Position numbers and translations under genes: made by a program
Shown: positions 45,474-53,245 of the stretch, piece after piece
Layout: each line of letters begins with the position of its first letter
Position numbering within the stretch: the first letter of the stretch is position 1
Notes under the pieces: model-generated
Seen by the model: only the letters and a program-made list of their open reading frames with translations
Database searches by the model: none
What the model was told of the DNA's origin: nothing
Assembly (NCBI GenBank): GCA_017408735.1
Contig: JAFQUB010000023.1
Span: 62,001-126,000, forward strand
DNA: 64,000 bases
Direction: 5' to 3'
Source of the DNA: Lachnospiraceae bacterium
Lineage (GTDB): Bacteria > Bacillota > Clostridia > Lachnospirales > Lachnospiraceae

Positions 45474-46280
45474 ATGAGTCAAAAAAATTCATTTTCAAAA
45501 CCGGAATTAAATACAGAGGACCTGTCAATCGCTTTATACAACACCACCCAAAAATTAGAGCAAACCAATTCTTTACTTGTAAAAACACAGAAAGAGCGGG
45601 ATTTATTATTTGCAAACATTTCCCATGACCTTCGTTCTCCAATTACAGCCATCCGCAATTCTATTGAATATCTCCTTTCTCTAGACGCCATAGAAAAAGA
45701 AGAACTGGATGGGACATTACATTTAATAGAACGGCGCAGTATTTATTTGGAACGCTTGATTAATGATGTCTTTTTATTATCTTCCATTAACATAAACCAA
45801 AATATGTTTCATTACGAAACACTAAACCTTACCTTTCTATTAGAGGACTTTTATTTTTCTCAACTAGAGGACTCCAAATATGAACAGCGTAATTTAGAAT
45901 TAGACGTGAAAGAAGACTTCAAATGCATGGTTTCTGTAGACTCAAAAATGCTTTTACGTGTGCTAGATAATTTATTTACAAACGCTTTAAAATATTCTCA
46001 TGCCGGCGCAAGTATCACTCTTTCTTCTTATAAAGACAACACTTTTGCTCATGTTTTAGTAAAAGACACTGGCATTGGCATAGAAGAAGAACATTTATCA
46101 AAAATTTTTGATGTATCATATATGGTTGAAAGTGCCAGAACACCATCTTCCACCACCGGAACCGGTCTGGGACTTTCCATTGTAAAAGCGATTATAGAAC
46201 ATTTCGGTGGCACCATCTGGTGCGAAAGTACGGTTTCTAAAGGCAGTACTTTTCATTTCACTATACCTTACATAAAATAG
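45474..46280 (+). CDS. Sensor histidine kinase without membrane segments
   Basis: A 268-residue kinase. A short helical N terminus (residues ~15-45, coiled-coil like) leads straight into the HisKA domain with ISHDLRSPITAIRNSIEYLL (phospho-acceptor His) and a HATPase_c domain with LDNLFTNALKYS (N box), VKDTGIGIEEEHL (G1) and STTGTGLGLSIVKAI (G2). No transmembrane helix or PAS domain is seen, so it must sense a cytoplasmic signal or depend on a partner protein. GGAGGATG precedes ATG 45474; it is cotranscribed with the response regulator. Confidence 0.93.
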   Translation: MSQKNSFSKPELNTEDLSIALYNTTQKLEQTNSLLVKTQKERDLLFANISHDLRSPITAIRNSIEYLLSLDAIEKEELDGTLHLIERRSIYLERLINDVFLLSSININQNMFHYETLNLTFLLEDFYFSQLEDSKYEQRNLELDVKEDFKCMVSVDSKMLLRVLDNLFTNALKYSHAGASITLSSYKDNTFAHVLVKDTGIGIEEEHLSKIFDVSYMVESARTPSSTTGTGLGLSIVKAIIEHFGGTIWCESTVSKGSTFHFTIPYIK

Positions 46281-46310
46281 GAGGGATGCAGAATTCAGAC
46301 TGCATCCCTC
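46281..46310 (+). terminator. Terminator of the two-component operon
   Basis: An 11-bp perfect stem GAGGGATGCAG/CTGCATCCCTC followed by TGTTTTTC on the plus strand. Confidence 0.9.
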
Positions 46311-46318
46311 TGTTTTTC

Positions 46319-46585
46319 TTATACTAAATCAATAAAACCATTTTCTTTTAATGTGGTCAGAAATTCTTGCACCGACTTCAGGCAAACACTTTCTTCTACA
46401 TCATAAATTTCCATAAGCCCTGTAACAATTTCCTTTGTATCAATACCGTCTTTTAGCATCTCCCAAATTTCATTAGCAGAACCCTTCAGCATGAAATATT
46501 TTCCTGATTCAAAATCTATCATCACCTTTTCACCTGCAAGTTCTGATACTTCAGGTCTTTTCAAAATTTTCACTTTCTTTTCCAT
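46319..46585 (-). CDS. PqqD-like RiPP recognition element (lasso B1)
   Basis: An 88-residue PqqD-family protein. PqqD/RRE domains bind the leader of a ribosomal peptide and hand it to the tailoring enzymes. The typical pattern is seen: short N-terminal strands, ELAGEKVMIDFESGKYFMLKGSANEIWEML, a helical KEIVTGLMEIYDVEESVCLKSVQEFL and ENGFIDL. In lasso clusters this is B1. GAGGAG is nine bases ahead of ATG 46585. It is the last gene of a minus-strand run with the exporter, kinase, precursor and cyclase; its partner B2 is at the other end of the run. Confidence 0.9.
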   Translation of the reverse strand: MEKKVKILKRPEVSELAGEKVMIDFESGKYFMLKGSANEIWEMLKDGIDTKEIVTGLMEIYDVEESVCLKSVQEFLTTLKENGFIDLV

Positions 46586-46697
46586 AGTTCCCAGCTCCTC
46601 TCTCGCTATTAACACCTGTATGTATAAATCACTTTTATTATTTCGGCTTTTTTTGCTAATTCACTTAGTGTTTGAACCTGTTTTTCAACTTTCGCTA

Positions 46698-48080
46698 TTA
46701 AAAAGCTCCCTTACTTCCCAAAAGTTGTAACGCAGTCTGGAAAATAATTTTAAAATCAATTAATATATCCCAGCAATCAATATACTTTGTATCCAGCTCC
46801 ACGATTTCTTCAAAATCTGTAATTGTACTCCTACCGCTTACCTGCCACATTCCCGTAATTCCGGGTTTAATGCTTATTCTCCTCCAATGTCTTCTCTCAT
46901 ACTGCTCTACTTCGTCAACTGTAGGTGGTCTGGTACCCACCAGAGACATATCTCCAAATAAAACATTAAAAAACTGTGGTAACTCGTCAATGCTTGTTTT
47001 TCGAATAAATTTTCCTACTTTGGTTATTCTCGGATCATTCTTCATTTTAAACATGAAACTATCATCCATTTCATTCTGTTTCATCAGTTCTTTTTTCTTT
47101 TCTTCTGCATCTACACACATACTGCGAAATTTGTACATATTAAAATAACGCCCATTCATGCCCACACGCTTTTGTTTAAAAATAACTGGTCCCTTAGAGT
47201 CTAACTTTATCGCTAGCGCCGCTATTAACATAATCGGCGAAAACAGAATAATTCCACTCAGGGCACCTATAATATCAACAATACGTTTGAAAGCTCTTGC
47301 TCCTACATTTAAAGACACTGTATGGTATGTAATGACCGGATATGTTCCAACACTGCTTACATAGCTTTGCGCCACACCGCCACTGTATGCATTCATAATA
47401 ACCCTTGCTGTAACTCCCATTTCTACACACATGTTAATATACGGCTGCACATCAATAACATCTCCCCGCTGACGTTCCATAATGAAAATCTGATCAATTG
47501 CATATTTATGAATAATATGTTCTAAATCCTTAATATTTCCAAGATAGCCTTCTTGTTCTTCTTCCATTATCGAAACATACCCTACAACAGATACCTCTGT
47601 ACTACTCTTTTCCAAAAAACGAATAAATTTTTCATACCTTTCAATCTGTCCAATGAGTACTGTTCTACGTTTTACCATCACTTTCTTTTTTAGCACATAA
47701 TGTACGAAAAAAGCGCTACTTAACACTCCTATATAACACCAAATTAAAAATGTCAGATAAAATCTCCTGTCAATTTCCTCTTGTTTTCCCCACAAAAGAA
47801 GCGTTGACACCACTGCCGTAGCAATCAGAAACGACTTTGATACTCTTTTCAGAAAACGATCTGCATAAAAAAACGTAGTCGTGTTATATAAGCGTTCATT
47901 TTTTCCGGACAAAATATAAATTGCCAAAAATGCTACCATTATAACAAAGTAACCCTCTTTTAATGCATTCATTCCTACTCCTGAAATAAAGGCCGCTACC
48001 AAAAATGCAATCGTTACAAAAACAATATCGCAGACTATATACATTAAATTTGTATTTGCGTTTTTGTTAAATTTTCCCAT
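46698..48080 (-). CDS. Polyprenyl glycosylphosphotransferase (sugar transferase)
   Basis: A 460-residue integral membrane enzyme. Four to five N-terminal membrane helices and a CoA-binding-like domain precede another helix (IIGALSGIILFSPIMLIAALA) and the catalytic Bac_transf domain: GPVIFKQKRVGMNGR, YKFRSM, IRKTSIDELPQFFNVLFGDMSLVGTRPP and KPGITGMWQVSGR. Such enzymes transfer a sugar-1-phosphate to undecaprenyl phosphate to begin polysaccharide synthesis. There are no other polysaccharide genes here; it lies between the lasso ABC exporter and B1. A role in modifying the peptide or the cell surface is open. Confidence 0.92.
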   Translation of the reverse strand: MGKFNKNANTNLMYIVCDIVFVTIAFLVAAFISGVGMNALKEGYFVIMVAFLAIYILSGKNERLYNTTTFFYADRFLKRVSKSFLIATAVVSTLLLWGKQEEIDRRFYLTFLIWCYIGVLSSAFFVHYVLKKKVMVKRRTVLIGQIERYEKFIRFLEKSSTEVSVVGYVSIMEEEQEGYLGNIKDLEHIIHKYAIDQIFIMERQRGDVIDVQPYINMCVEMGVTARVIMNAYSGGVAQSYVSSVGTYPVITYHTVSLNVGARAFKRIVDIIGALSGIILFSPIMLIAALAIKLDSKGPVIFKQKRVGMNGRYFNMYKFRSMCVDAEEKKKELMKQNEMDDSFMFKMKNDPRITKVGKFIRKTSIDELPQFFNVLFGDMSLVGTRPPTVDEVEQYERRHWRRISIKPGITGMWQVSGRSTITDFEEIVELDTKYIDCWDILIDFKIIFQTALQLLGSKGAF

Positions 48081-48118
48081 ATTTTTCTTTTTTCCTTTTT
48101 GTTCTACCTAATTTTCCT

Positions 48119-49792
48119 TTACTCAATTCGTTTATTTGCAATTTTCACTTCTCTGTCGCAATAAGCCAAAACAGATCTTCTATGAGTAATCAAAAGACAC
48201 GTCGGCTTCGGAGTCAATTTGCGTATTCCTTCTAACACCGCCAATTCCGTCTTTTCATCCAAAGATGATGTGGCTTCATCCAAAATTAAAAATGGCGCCT
48301 TTTTCACAACAGCTCTGGCAATGGCAATTCTCTGCGCCTGCCCCTCGGAAATACCATATCCTTTTTCTCCAATTACGGTATCTATTCCAGCCGGCAGTTC
48401 TTTTACAAATCCATCTGCAGCTGCAACTTTTAGTGCCTGCCAGACTTCTTCTTCCGAAGCATCTTCCTTACCCATCAAAACGTTCTCACGAATCGTTCCA
48501 CTAAACAAAGTGTTCCCTTGCGGTACATACGACATAAACCTTCTGGCACCGGCATTTGACGCCACGCGCTGCTCTTGTGAATTGTAAAATTGAATCACAC
48601 CGTTATTTCCTTCCAGAAAAGCTAACATCAAGCGTATCAATGTAGTTTTTCCCATACCGGATTCTCCTATAATAGCCACAAACTCGCCCGGTTTAACGTC
48701 CAGAAAAATATCTTCCAGTATAGTTTCATCCTCTGTATAACCGAAAGTGACGTTGTTCACTTCAACCCCTATATTTTCATGGACTATTTCTTCTGTTTCA
48801 TAATTTTCCTTTTCGATAGACTGCAATTCCATTACACGTCCGGTAGACGCAAAAATCGATACCACCTTCGGTATATATTCTGCCAATTGCATAATCGGCG
48901 ACTGTATCCTGCTCACCATAGTCAGAAACAGTGCCATGGTGCCATATGTAATACTTCCATCCGCAACTTTATAGGCTCCCACAGCAAGCGCCGCAATATA
49001 ACCTATTTGAAAAGACAAGGACATGATATTAGAACTTACAATTCCCATATTCGCTTTTTTTCTCACCCAGGAAAAACGTTCTTCCCTTAATTTAACTAAT
49101 TTGCTTACAGAATGTGCTTCATTACAGAACGCCTTTACAATAAGCAAATTACTAATGCTTTCTTGTAAAAAAGAGCGATATGCCGCTTCTGTTTCTAACA
49201 CCTTCACCTGCAGTTTTTTCAACTTTCTTCCCAGCACAAAGCAGGTCAAAGCTGCCACCGGAGCAATGGTAAGAGAAAGAAGCGCTAAAGCAGGTTCATA
49301 ATAGTATAACACAAAAAACATGACCAAAACTTCAATAATTAGTCGAAATATATTCGGAATTGTATATATAATTCCATTGGAAATATTTCCGGCATCACTG
49401 GTCATTCTTGTCATCATATCTCCCGAATGATATTTTTTTATATCCACCCAGTTCGATTGAATAATCTTTTCATATAGATTTTTGCGAATTCCAAAAGAAA
49501 ACTTTTCTTCCAATATAACTGAAACAAAGGACACTGCCGCGGAAAACAGCATATCTATCAAAATCATTATAACATAAATACCAATCGCTTTCACCACAAG
49601 ATTACCACCTATGGCTGAATCAATAATATTTTTAGATACAACTGCCAATTGCGCAGATATCAAGGAGCATGCAATATTCATCACAAAGATTAATAGAATC
49701 TGTGGCAAATACGGAATAGAATATTTTATAAGCCACTTAATATATCCCGACTGAATATCGTAGCTTTTCACTTTCTGTATTATCTTTTTCAT
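48119..49792 (-). CDS. ABC exporter (lasso peptide transporter, D)
   Basis: A 557-residue half-transporter: six membrane helices (residues ~20-300) fused to an ABC ATPase. Walker A is GESGMGKTT, the signature is YGISEGQAQRIAIARA, Walker B is FLILDEATSSLD and the switch His follows in LLITHRR. There is no N-terminal C39 peptidase, consistent with lasso systems where B2 cuts the leader. AGGAG precedes the ATG. It most likely exports the mature peptide and may give self-immunity. Confidence 0.92.
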   Translation of the reverse strand: MKKIIQKVKSYDIQSGYIKWLIKYSIPYLPQILLIFVMNIACSLISAQLAVVSKNIIDSAIGGNLVVKAIGIYVIMILIDMLFSAAVSFVSVILEEKFSFGIRKNLYEKIIQSNWVDIKKYHSGDMMTRMTSDAGNISNGIIYTIPNIFRLIIEVLVMFFVLYYYEPALALLSLTIAPVAALTCFVLGRKLKKLQVKVLETEAAYRSFLQESISNLLIVKAFCNEAHSVSKLVKLREERFSWVRKKANMGIVSSNIMSLSFQIGYIAALAVGAYKVADGSITYGTMALFLTMVSRIQSPIMQLAEYIPKVVSIFASTGRVMELQSIEKENYETEEIVHENIGVEVNNVTFGYTEDETILEDIFLDVKPGEFVAIIGESGMGKTTLIRLMLAFLEGNNGVIQFYNSQEQRVASNAGARRFMSYVPQGNTLFSGTIRENVLMGKEDASEEEVWQALKVAAADGFVKELPAGIDTVIGEKGYGISEGQAQRIAIARAVVKKAPFLILDEATSSLDEKTELAVLEGIRKLTPKPTCLLITHRRSVLAYCDREVKIANKRIE

Positions 49793-49814
49793 TTTTTCTC
49801 CTACTTGTTTCTTT

Positions 49815-50735
49815 TTACTCTAATATTTTCTTTATTTCTTTTACCTGTTTATCTACTGTCATGCCCTGCATAGGTCTGTAAATCACATATATTTTCACGC
49901 TATTTGCAATATCAATGCATTTTTTAAATACTTCCGCCGACATTCCCAGTTGTACGTAGCTTTTATATTTATACAAACTACTTAATAAATATTTTATTTT
50001 TTCGCTCCCTGTAATTTCTTTTAAAATTACTTTTTCCACTTCTGCCACTTGTATGATAAACAACGAATCCAACGGCTTTTCTTCCATACAAAAACCATCT
50101 TTCAATCGCACTGCATACTTTTCTTTACCTCCATCCGGTGGAAGCAACAACACTTCTCCCCGCAAATCTTCTTTCTTCTCTACAGCATCTAAACAAATTT
50201 TCTGCTGAGGATATGCACCTTGTGCAAACACTTTGTTCTCTTTTAGCTGTATTGCAACGGTGTCATCTGCCATAAAAATTCCACCCTCCTTCAGCAATTC
50301 TGCCGCAAGAGTAGATTTACCCGATCCGCTTTCTCCACTAACAATAATAGCTTTCTCTTTCATAAGAATACCGCTTCCATGAATAGCCAGTTCGCCCCGT
50401 TGAATTAAAATAATCGGAAGCACCGCACACAAAAAAACCTGATTCACCATCAACTTATTATGATTTTCTTTTAATTGATAGGTAATTTTAGAGCCAGACT
50501 CCATGACAAAACAACCTTGTCCTCTCGAACGAATCCAGCCTCTATTCCTTTCATACCGATATACTATAATGCTCCCTGGCTCATGATCCAAATCTCCTTC
50601 ACGGGAAATTCTTTCATCTATTTCCCCTTCTGCAATCTCTACATCTATATGTATTGGTATTTCAGGCAGCTCTATTGCCTCTTCAAACCGATAATCAGAC
50701 TTTATATTTAATCCGTATATTTTATAAAAATGCAT
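49815..50735 (-). CDS. HprK-like kinase (lasso peptide C-terminal Ser kinase candidate)
   Basis: A 306-residue protein resembling the C-terminal domain of HPr kinase/phosphorylase: LAIHGSGILM, the P-loop IVSGESGSGKST (residues 132-142) and FMADDTV (157-158 acidic pair). The N-terminal ~95 residues are a beta-rich domain. In paeninodin-type lasso clusters homologous kinases phosphorylate the C-terminal Ser of the precursor; the precursor here also ends in Ser. AGGAGG six bases before ATG 50735 decides the start. It follows the precursor gene after two hairpins and precedes the exporter by 22 bases. Confidence 0.88.
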   Translation of the reverse strand: MHFYKIYGLNIKSDYRFEEAIELPEIPIHIDVEIAEGEIDERISREGDLDHEPGSIIVYRYERNRGWIRSRGQGCFVMESGSKITYQLKENHNKLMVNQVFLCAVLPIILIQRGELAIHGSGILMKEKAIIVSGESGSGKSTLAAELLKEGGIFMADDTVAIQLKENKVFAQGAYPQQKICLDAVEKKEDLRGEVLLLPPDGGKEKYAVRLKDGFCMEEKPLDSLFIIQVAEVEKVILKEITGSEKIKYLLSSLYKYKSYVQLGMSAEVFKKCIDIANSVKIYVIYRPMQGMTVDKQVKEIKKILE

Positions 50736-50825
50736 TGTGCACCTCCTCACCTTTTTCAGAATTATATCATATATCTTTCTTCTGGTTAATACTTTCCTTA
50801 GATAAATTTTATTTTTTTAAAACAT

Positions 50826-50855
50826 AAGAGCCGTGACCTTAAAAGTCCGACTCTT
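50826..50855 (-). terminator. Second hairpin between precursor and kinase genes
   Basis: AAGAGTCGGAC... with GTCACGGCTCTT on the minus strand (8 to 11 bp with a bulge), then ATGTTTTAAA. Together with the next hairpin it could limit read-through from the precursor gene. Confidence 0.5.
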
Positions 50856-50897
50856 GGTGTCAAATACATTTATCCGGTTTAAAATAAATACAAAATA

Positions 50898-50936
50898 CCG
50901 CCGCATCTATGATTAATTCAATCACCGATACGACGG
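50898..50936 (-). terminator. Hairpin directly after the precursor gene
   Basis: A long stem CCGTCGTATC with GATGCGGCGG plus TGATT/AATCA extension around a GAAT-type loop, followed by TATTTTGTATTTATTTT on the minus strand. As in other RiPP clusters, a partial terminator behind the precursor would make it more abundant than the enzymes. Confidence 0.7.
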
Positions 50937-50960
50937 CTCATTCTCATAACTTAGTATATA

Positions 50961-51113
50961 TTATGAAAATTCAGGATCTTTTCCACCTGGCTGATACCAG
51001 CATCCATCATAATAGAACCAATCTCCGTCTGGAGTACCAGTTAAATCCTTTCCTCCAGCTGTTGCGCTGATTTCTAATGTTTCAATTACTGCATTAGACC
51101 ATTCTTTTTTCAT
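50961..51113 (-). CDS. Lasso peptide precursor (A), 50 residues
   Basis: A short gene between the cyclase and kinase genes. The leader begins MKKEWSNAVIETLEISATAG, aligning with paeninodin-type leaders (KxxxxPxLExLdVxxT) although Pro is Ala. Thr18 would be the conserved penultimate leader Thr, so the core would start at Gly20 or Gly21. A ring-closing acid is Asp29: position 9 if Gly21 is first (normal lasso), or 10 if Gly20 is. The tail DGDWFYYDGCWYQPGG is aromatic-rich, contains one Cys38, and ends in PEFS with a C-terminal Ser. AAAGGCGG is ten bases before ATG and a consensus promoter is further upstream. Confidence 0.85.
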   Translation of the reverse strand: MKKEWSNAVIETLEISATAGGKDLTGTPDGDWFYYDGCWYQPGGKDPEFS

Positions 51114-51166
51114 ATTTTCAAGTCCGCCTTTCAATTATTTCAAACATATTATCTGTTGATGTAGCT

Positions 51167-51195
51167 ATCATAATATTTTTTTTACTTTATTTCAA
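51167..51195 (-). promoter_or_regulatory. Promoter of lasso precursor gene
   Basis: TTGAAA (51190-51195), 17-bp spacer, TATGAT (51167-51172) on the minus strand. The start would be ~45 bases ahead of the precursor ATG, so it can be made independently of the upstream cyclase. Confidence 0.8.
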
Positions 51196-51229
51196 GTTTT
51201 CTAACAAATTTGTAAGTTTTTGTTACAAC

Positions 51230-53128
51230 TCATTGCCCTTCCATCGTTTCAAGTAGCATAGAAGTGTAAAAAAGTCTTATAAAATCAAAACTATCACAAG
51301 CTAAAATATTCTGATTCAGCCTTTCAAGTTCTTTTAAAGCATCATTGCACTCCACAAAATCATGCTTTTGGTTCCTAACAAATATATCTTTCATTTCCGA
51401 ATATATCTTATTCCATTTTTTTCGCACTCCACACAACATATCTGCACTCTGACAACCATATCTTTCTCCCTTTATCACATGTTCCGGAACAATGCCTTCC
51501 AAATATTCTCTCACCAGTCTTCTCGAAACGCCCCGATAGCAATACTGCTCCACCGGAAGGCTCATACAAAATTCAATTAAACGTTTATCCCTGCAAGGAT
51601 CTCTGGACAATACCCCTGTCATCAACGATTCTTTTGTATTAATTTCTCCTTTATAACTCAGTTGAAGCTTATCAATCATAAGTTTGCTATTGGATTTTAC
51701 ATCCATTTTATTTTCTGTTCTTGTTTCATAAAGTTCTGAAATCCTAGTTTCCAAATCATATTTTTCAATAATATCTTTTTTAATAAAAGCTTTTCCCAGC
51801 ACATCTTTTTGTTCTTTTTTATTTCTGGAATAATATATCTTTGCTGTTTTCAGCAACATTTTTATCTTTTCTTTTCTACTCCAGCCATAATTTTTTGCAT
51901 AATATCCCATCTCACCGAAATAGGAAATAAATCTTTTTTGCGAAAGCAGCGTATTAAAATATATTTGCGGATTTCCAAAAGAGATATTTACATTTCCATA
52001 ACTGCCTTCTAACATAATTCGTGCGCCAAGTGCCGCTGCTTCCTCCATCCCCTTTATTATCCACTGCATATTCCGTGGGGATTTGTATGGAATTTCAAAA
52101 CCTTCCCTTATCTTTTCACGTACCGACCAAGGATCCTCTCCCTTTAGCTCAATCCAATAATTTTCTACATTCCCTAAAAATTCACCTGTCTTTTTCGCAG
52201 CAGTACTTTCATTTGTCACATAATAACTGCTCGCATCAGAAACATAATCCTGCTCCGGCACAGAGGTAAAGGCATATAATTTTTTTCCTCTTTTTTTCAA
52301 CTCCGGAGCTGCAAAACAGGCTATCGAAGAAGAATCCAAACCACCGCTGAGAAACATCGCTGTTTTATCCGCGCGCAAAAGACATCTGACAGAATCTCCC
52401 AATAATTCGATAAATTTCTCTTTGTATTCTTCATCCGTCTTCAATTTCAGTTCTTTCAGTACAGGATTCCAATAATTTTCTTTTTCAATTCCGGATATTG
52501 TTATTTTCAAAATTTGAGCTGGTTCCAACTTATAAATCCCTTCGTACATCGTTTCTTTACATTCTGTAAGACCAACCAAATTATCTAATGCTAGAAAATC
52601 CACTAACCATCGTTCGTTCATTTTGGGTTTTTCGTTTGGTTGCCACAAAGCCTCCATAACTGTAGAAAAACTAAACATGCCGTCCACATAACGATAATAC
52701 AAGCATCTTGTTCCTGCTGTATCTGAAACTACATAGATTGCATTTTCTTGTTTATCATAATATACAAAAGCATAGGCTCCACGCAATTTATTTAAACATT
52801 TCTTTCCATATTTTTTATATGTATAATATAAGATTTGGCCATCCGTAATTACCGCTTCTTGTTGTATATTTAAATCTTCCAGCAATTCTTCCCGATTATC
52901 CAGCACTACATCTGCAGTATAAAAAACGTTGTCTTCTGCCACAGGAAGTTTTTCATACCGACTTTCTTTAGTAAAATACTGAATTCCGCACCCCATCAAA
53001 ACATTGTCTTTTTCTATACTTTCAACCCTGTCAATCTTATATTTATCATACGCACTCTGCATCCGACTTTTTGTTCCATCCATAATTTCTTCATGTCTCA
53101 ATGAAATGACACCCCATATTGCGGACAT
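51230..53128 (-). CDS. Lasso peptide cyclase (asparagine synthetase-like, C)
   Basis: A 632-residue homologue of asparagine synthetase B. The N-terminal Ntn-like domain begins MSAIWGV, lacking the catalytic Cys2 of true glutaminases, and the C-terminal ATP-pyrophosphatase domain has FLSGGLDSSSIACFA (residues 259-272). Lasso C proteins adenylate an Asp or Glu side chain of the core and close the macrolactam with the N terminus. GAGGT precedes ATG 53128. It lies immediately upstream of the precursor gene; B2 is farther upstream, beyond a riboswitch-controlled gene. Confidence 0.9.
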   Translation of the reverse strand: MSAIWGVISLRHEEIMDGTKSRMQSAYDKYKIDRVESIEKDNVLMGCGIQYFTKESRYEKLPVAEDNVFYTADVVLDNREELLEDLNIQQEAVITDGQILYYTYKKYGKKCLNKLRGAYAFVYYDKQENAIYVVSDTAGTRCLYYRYVDGMFSFSTVMEALWQPNEKPKMNERWLVDFLALDNLVGLTECKETMYEGIYKLEPAQILKITISGIEKENYWNPVLKELKLKTDEEYKEKFIELLGDSVRCLLRADKTAMFLSGGLDSSSIACFAAPELKKRGKKLYAFTSVPEQDYVSDASSYYVTNESTAAKKTGEFLGNVENYWIELKGEDPWSVREKIREGFEIPYKSPRNMQWIIKGMEEAAALGARIMLEGSYGNVNISFGNPQIYFNTLLSQKRFISYFGEMGYYAKNYGWSRKEKIKMLLKTAKIYYSRNKKEQKDVLGKAFIKKDIIEKYDLETRISELYETRTENKMDVKSNSKLMIDKLQLSYKGEINTKESLMTGVLSRDPCRDKRLIEFCMSLPVEQYCYRGVSRRLVREYLEGIVPEHVIKGERYGCQSADMLCGVRKKWNKIYSEMKDIFVRNQKHDFVECNDALKELERLNQNILACDSFDFIRLFYTSMLLETMEGQ

Positions 53129-53198
53129 ATCCTTTACCTCACCTTCTGCTTTTTTCTATTTTTTAATTATACTTGCTTTTTTTAACAAATACAAGAAA

Positions 53199-53236
53199 AA
53201 GAGTATCCTTTCCACTTACGTTTCCAGAATACTCTT
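53199..53236 (-). terminator. Terminator after the secreted transglutaminase gene
   Basis: A 10-bp stem AAGAGTATTC/GGATACTCTT with an 18-nt loop, followed by TTTTTC on the minus strand. It separates the gene from the cyclase. Confidence 0.8.
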
Positions 53237-53245
53237 ACCTGTCAC

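Noticed and set aside
46600-46695. Short open frame between sugar transferase and PqqD gene reading KVEKQVQTLSELAKKAEI
   Set aside because: It has no start codon with a ribosome site and is out of frame with the sugar transferase; could be a decayed fragment but this cannot be shown.
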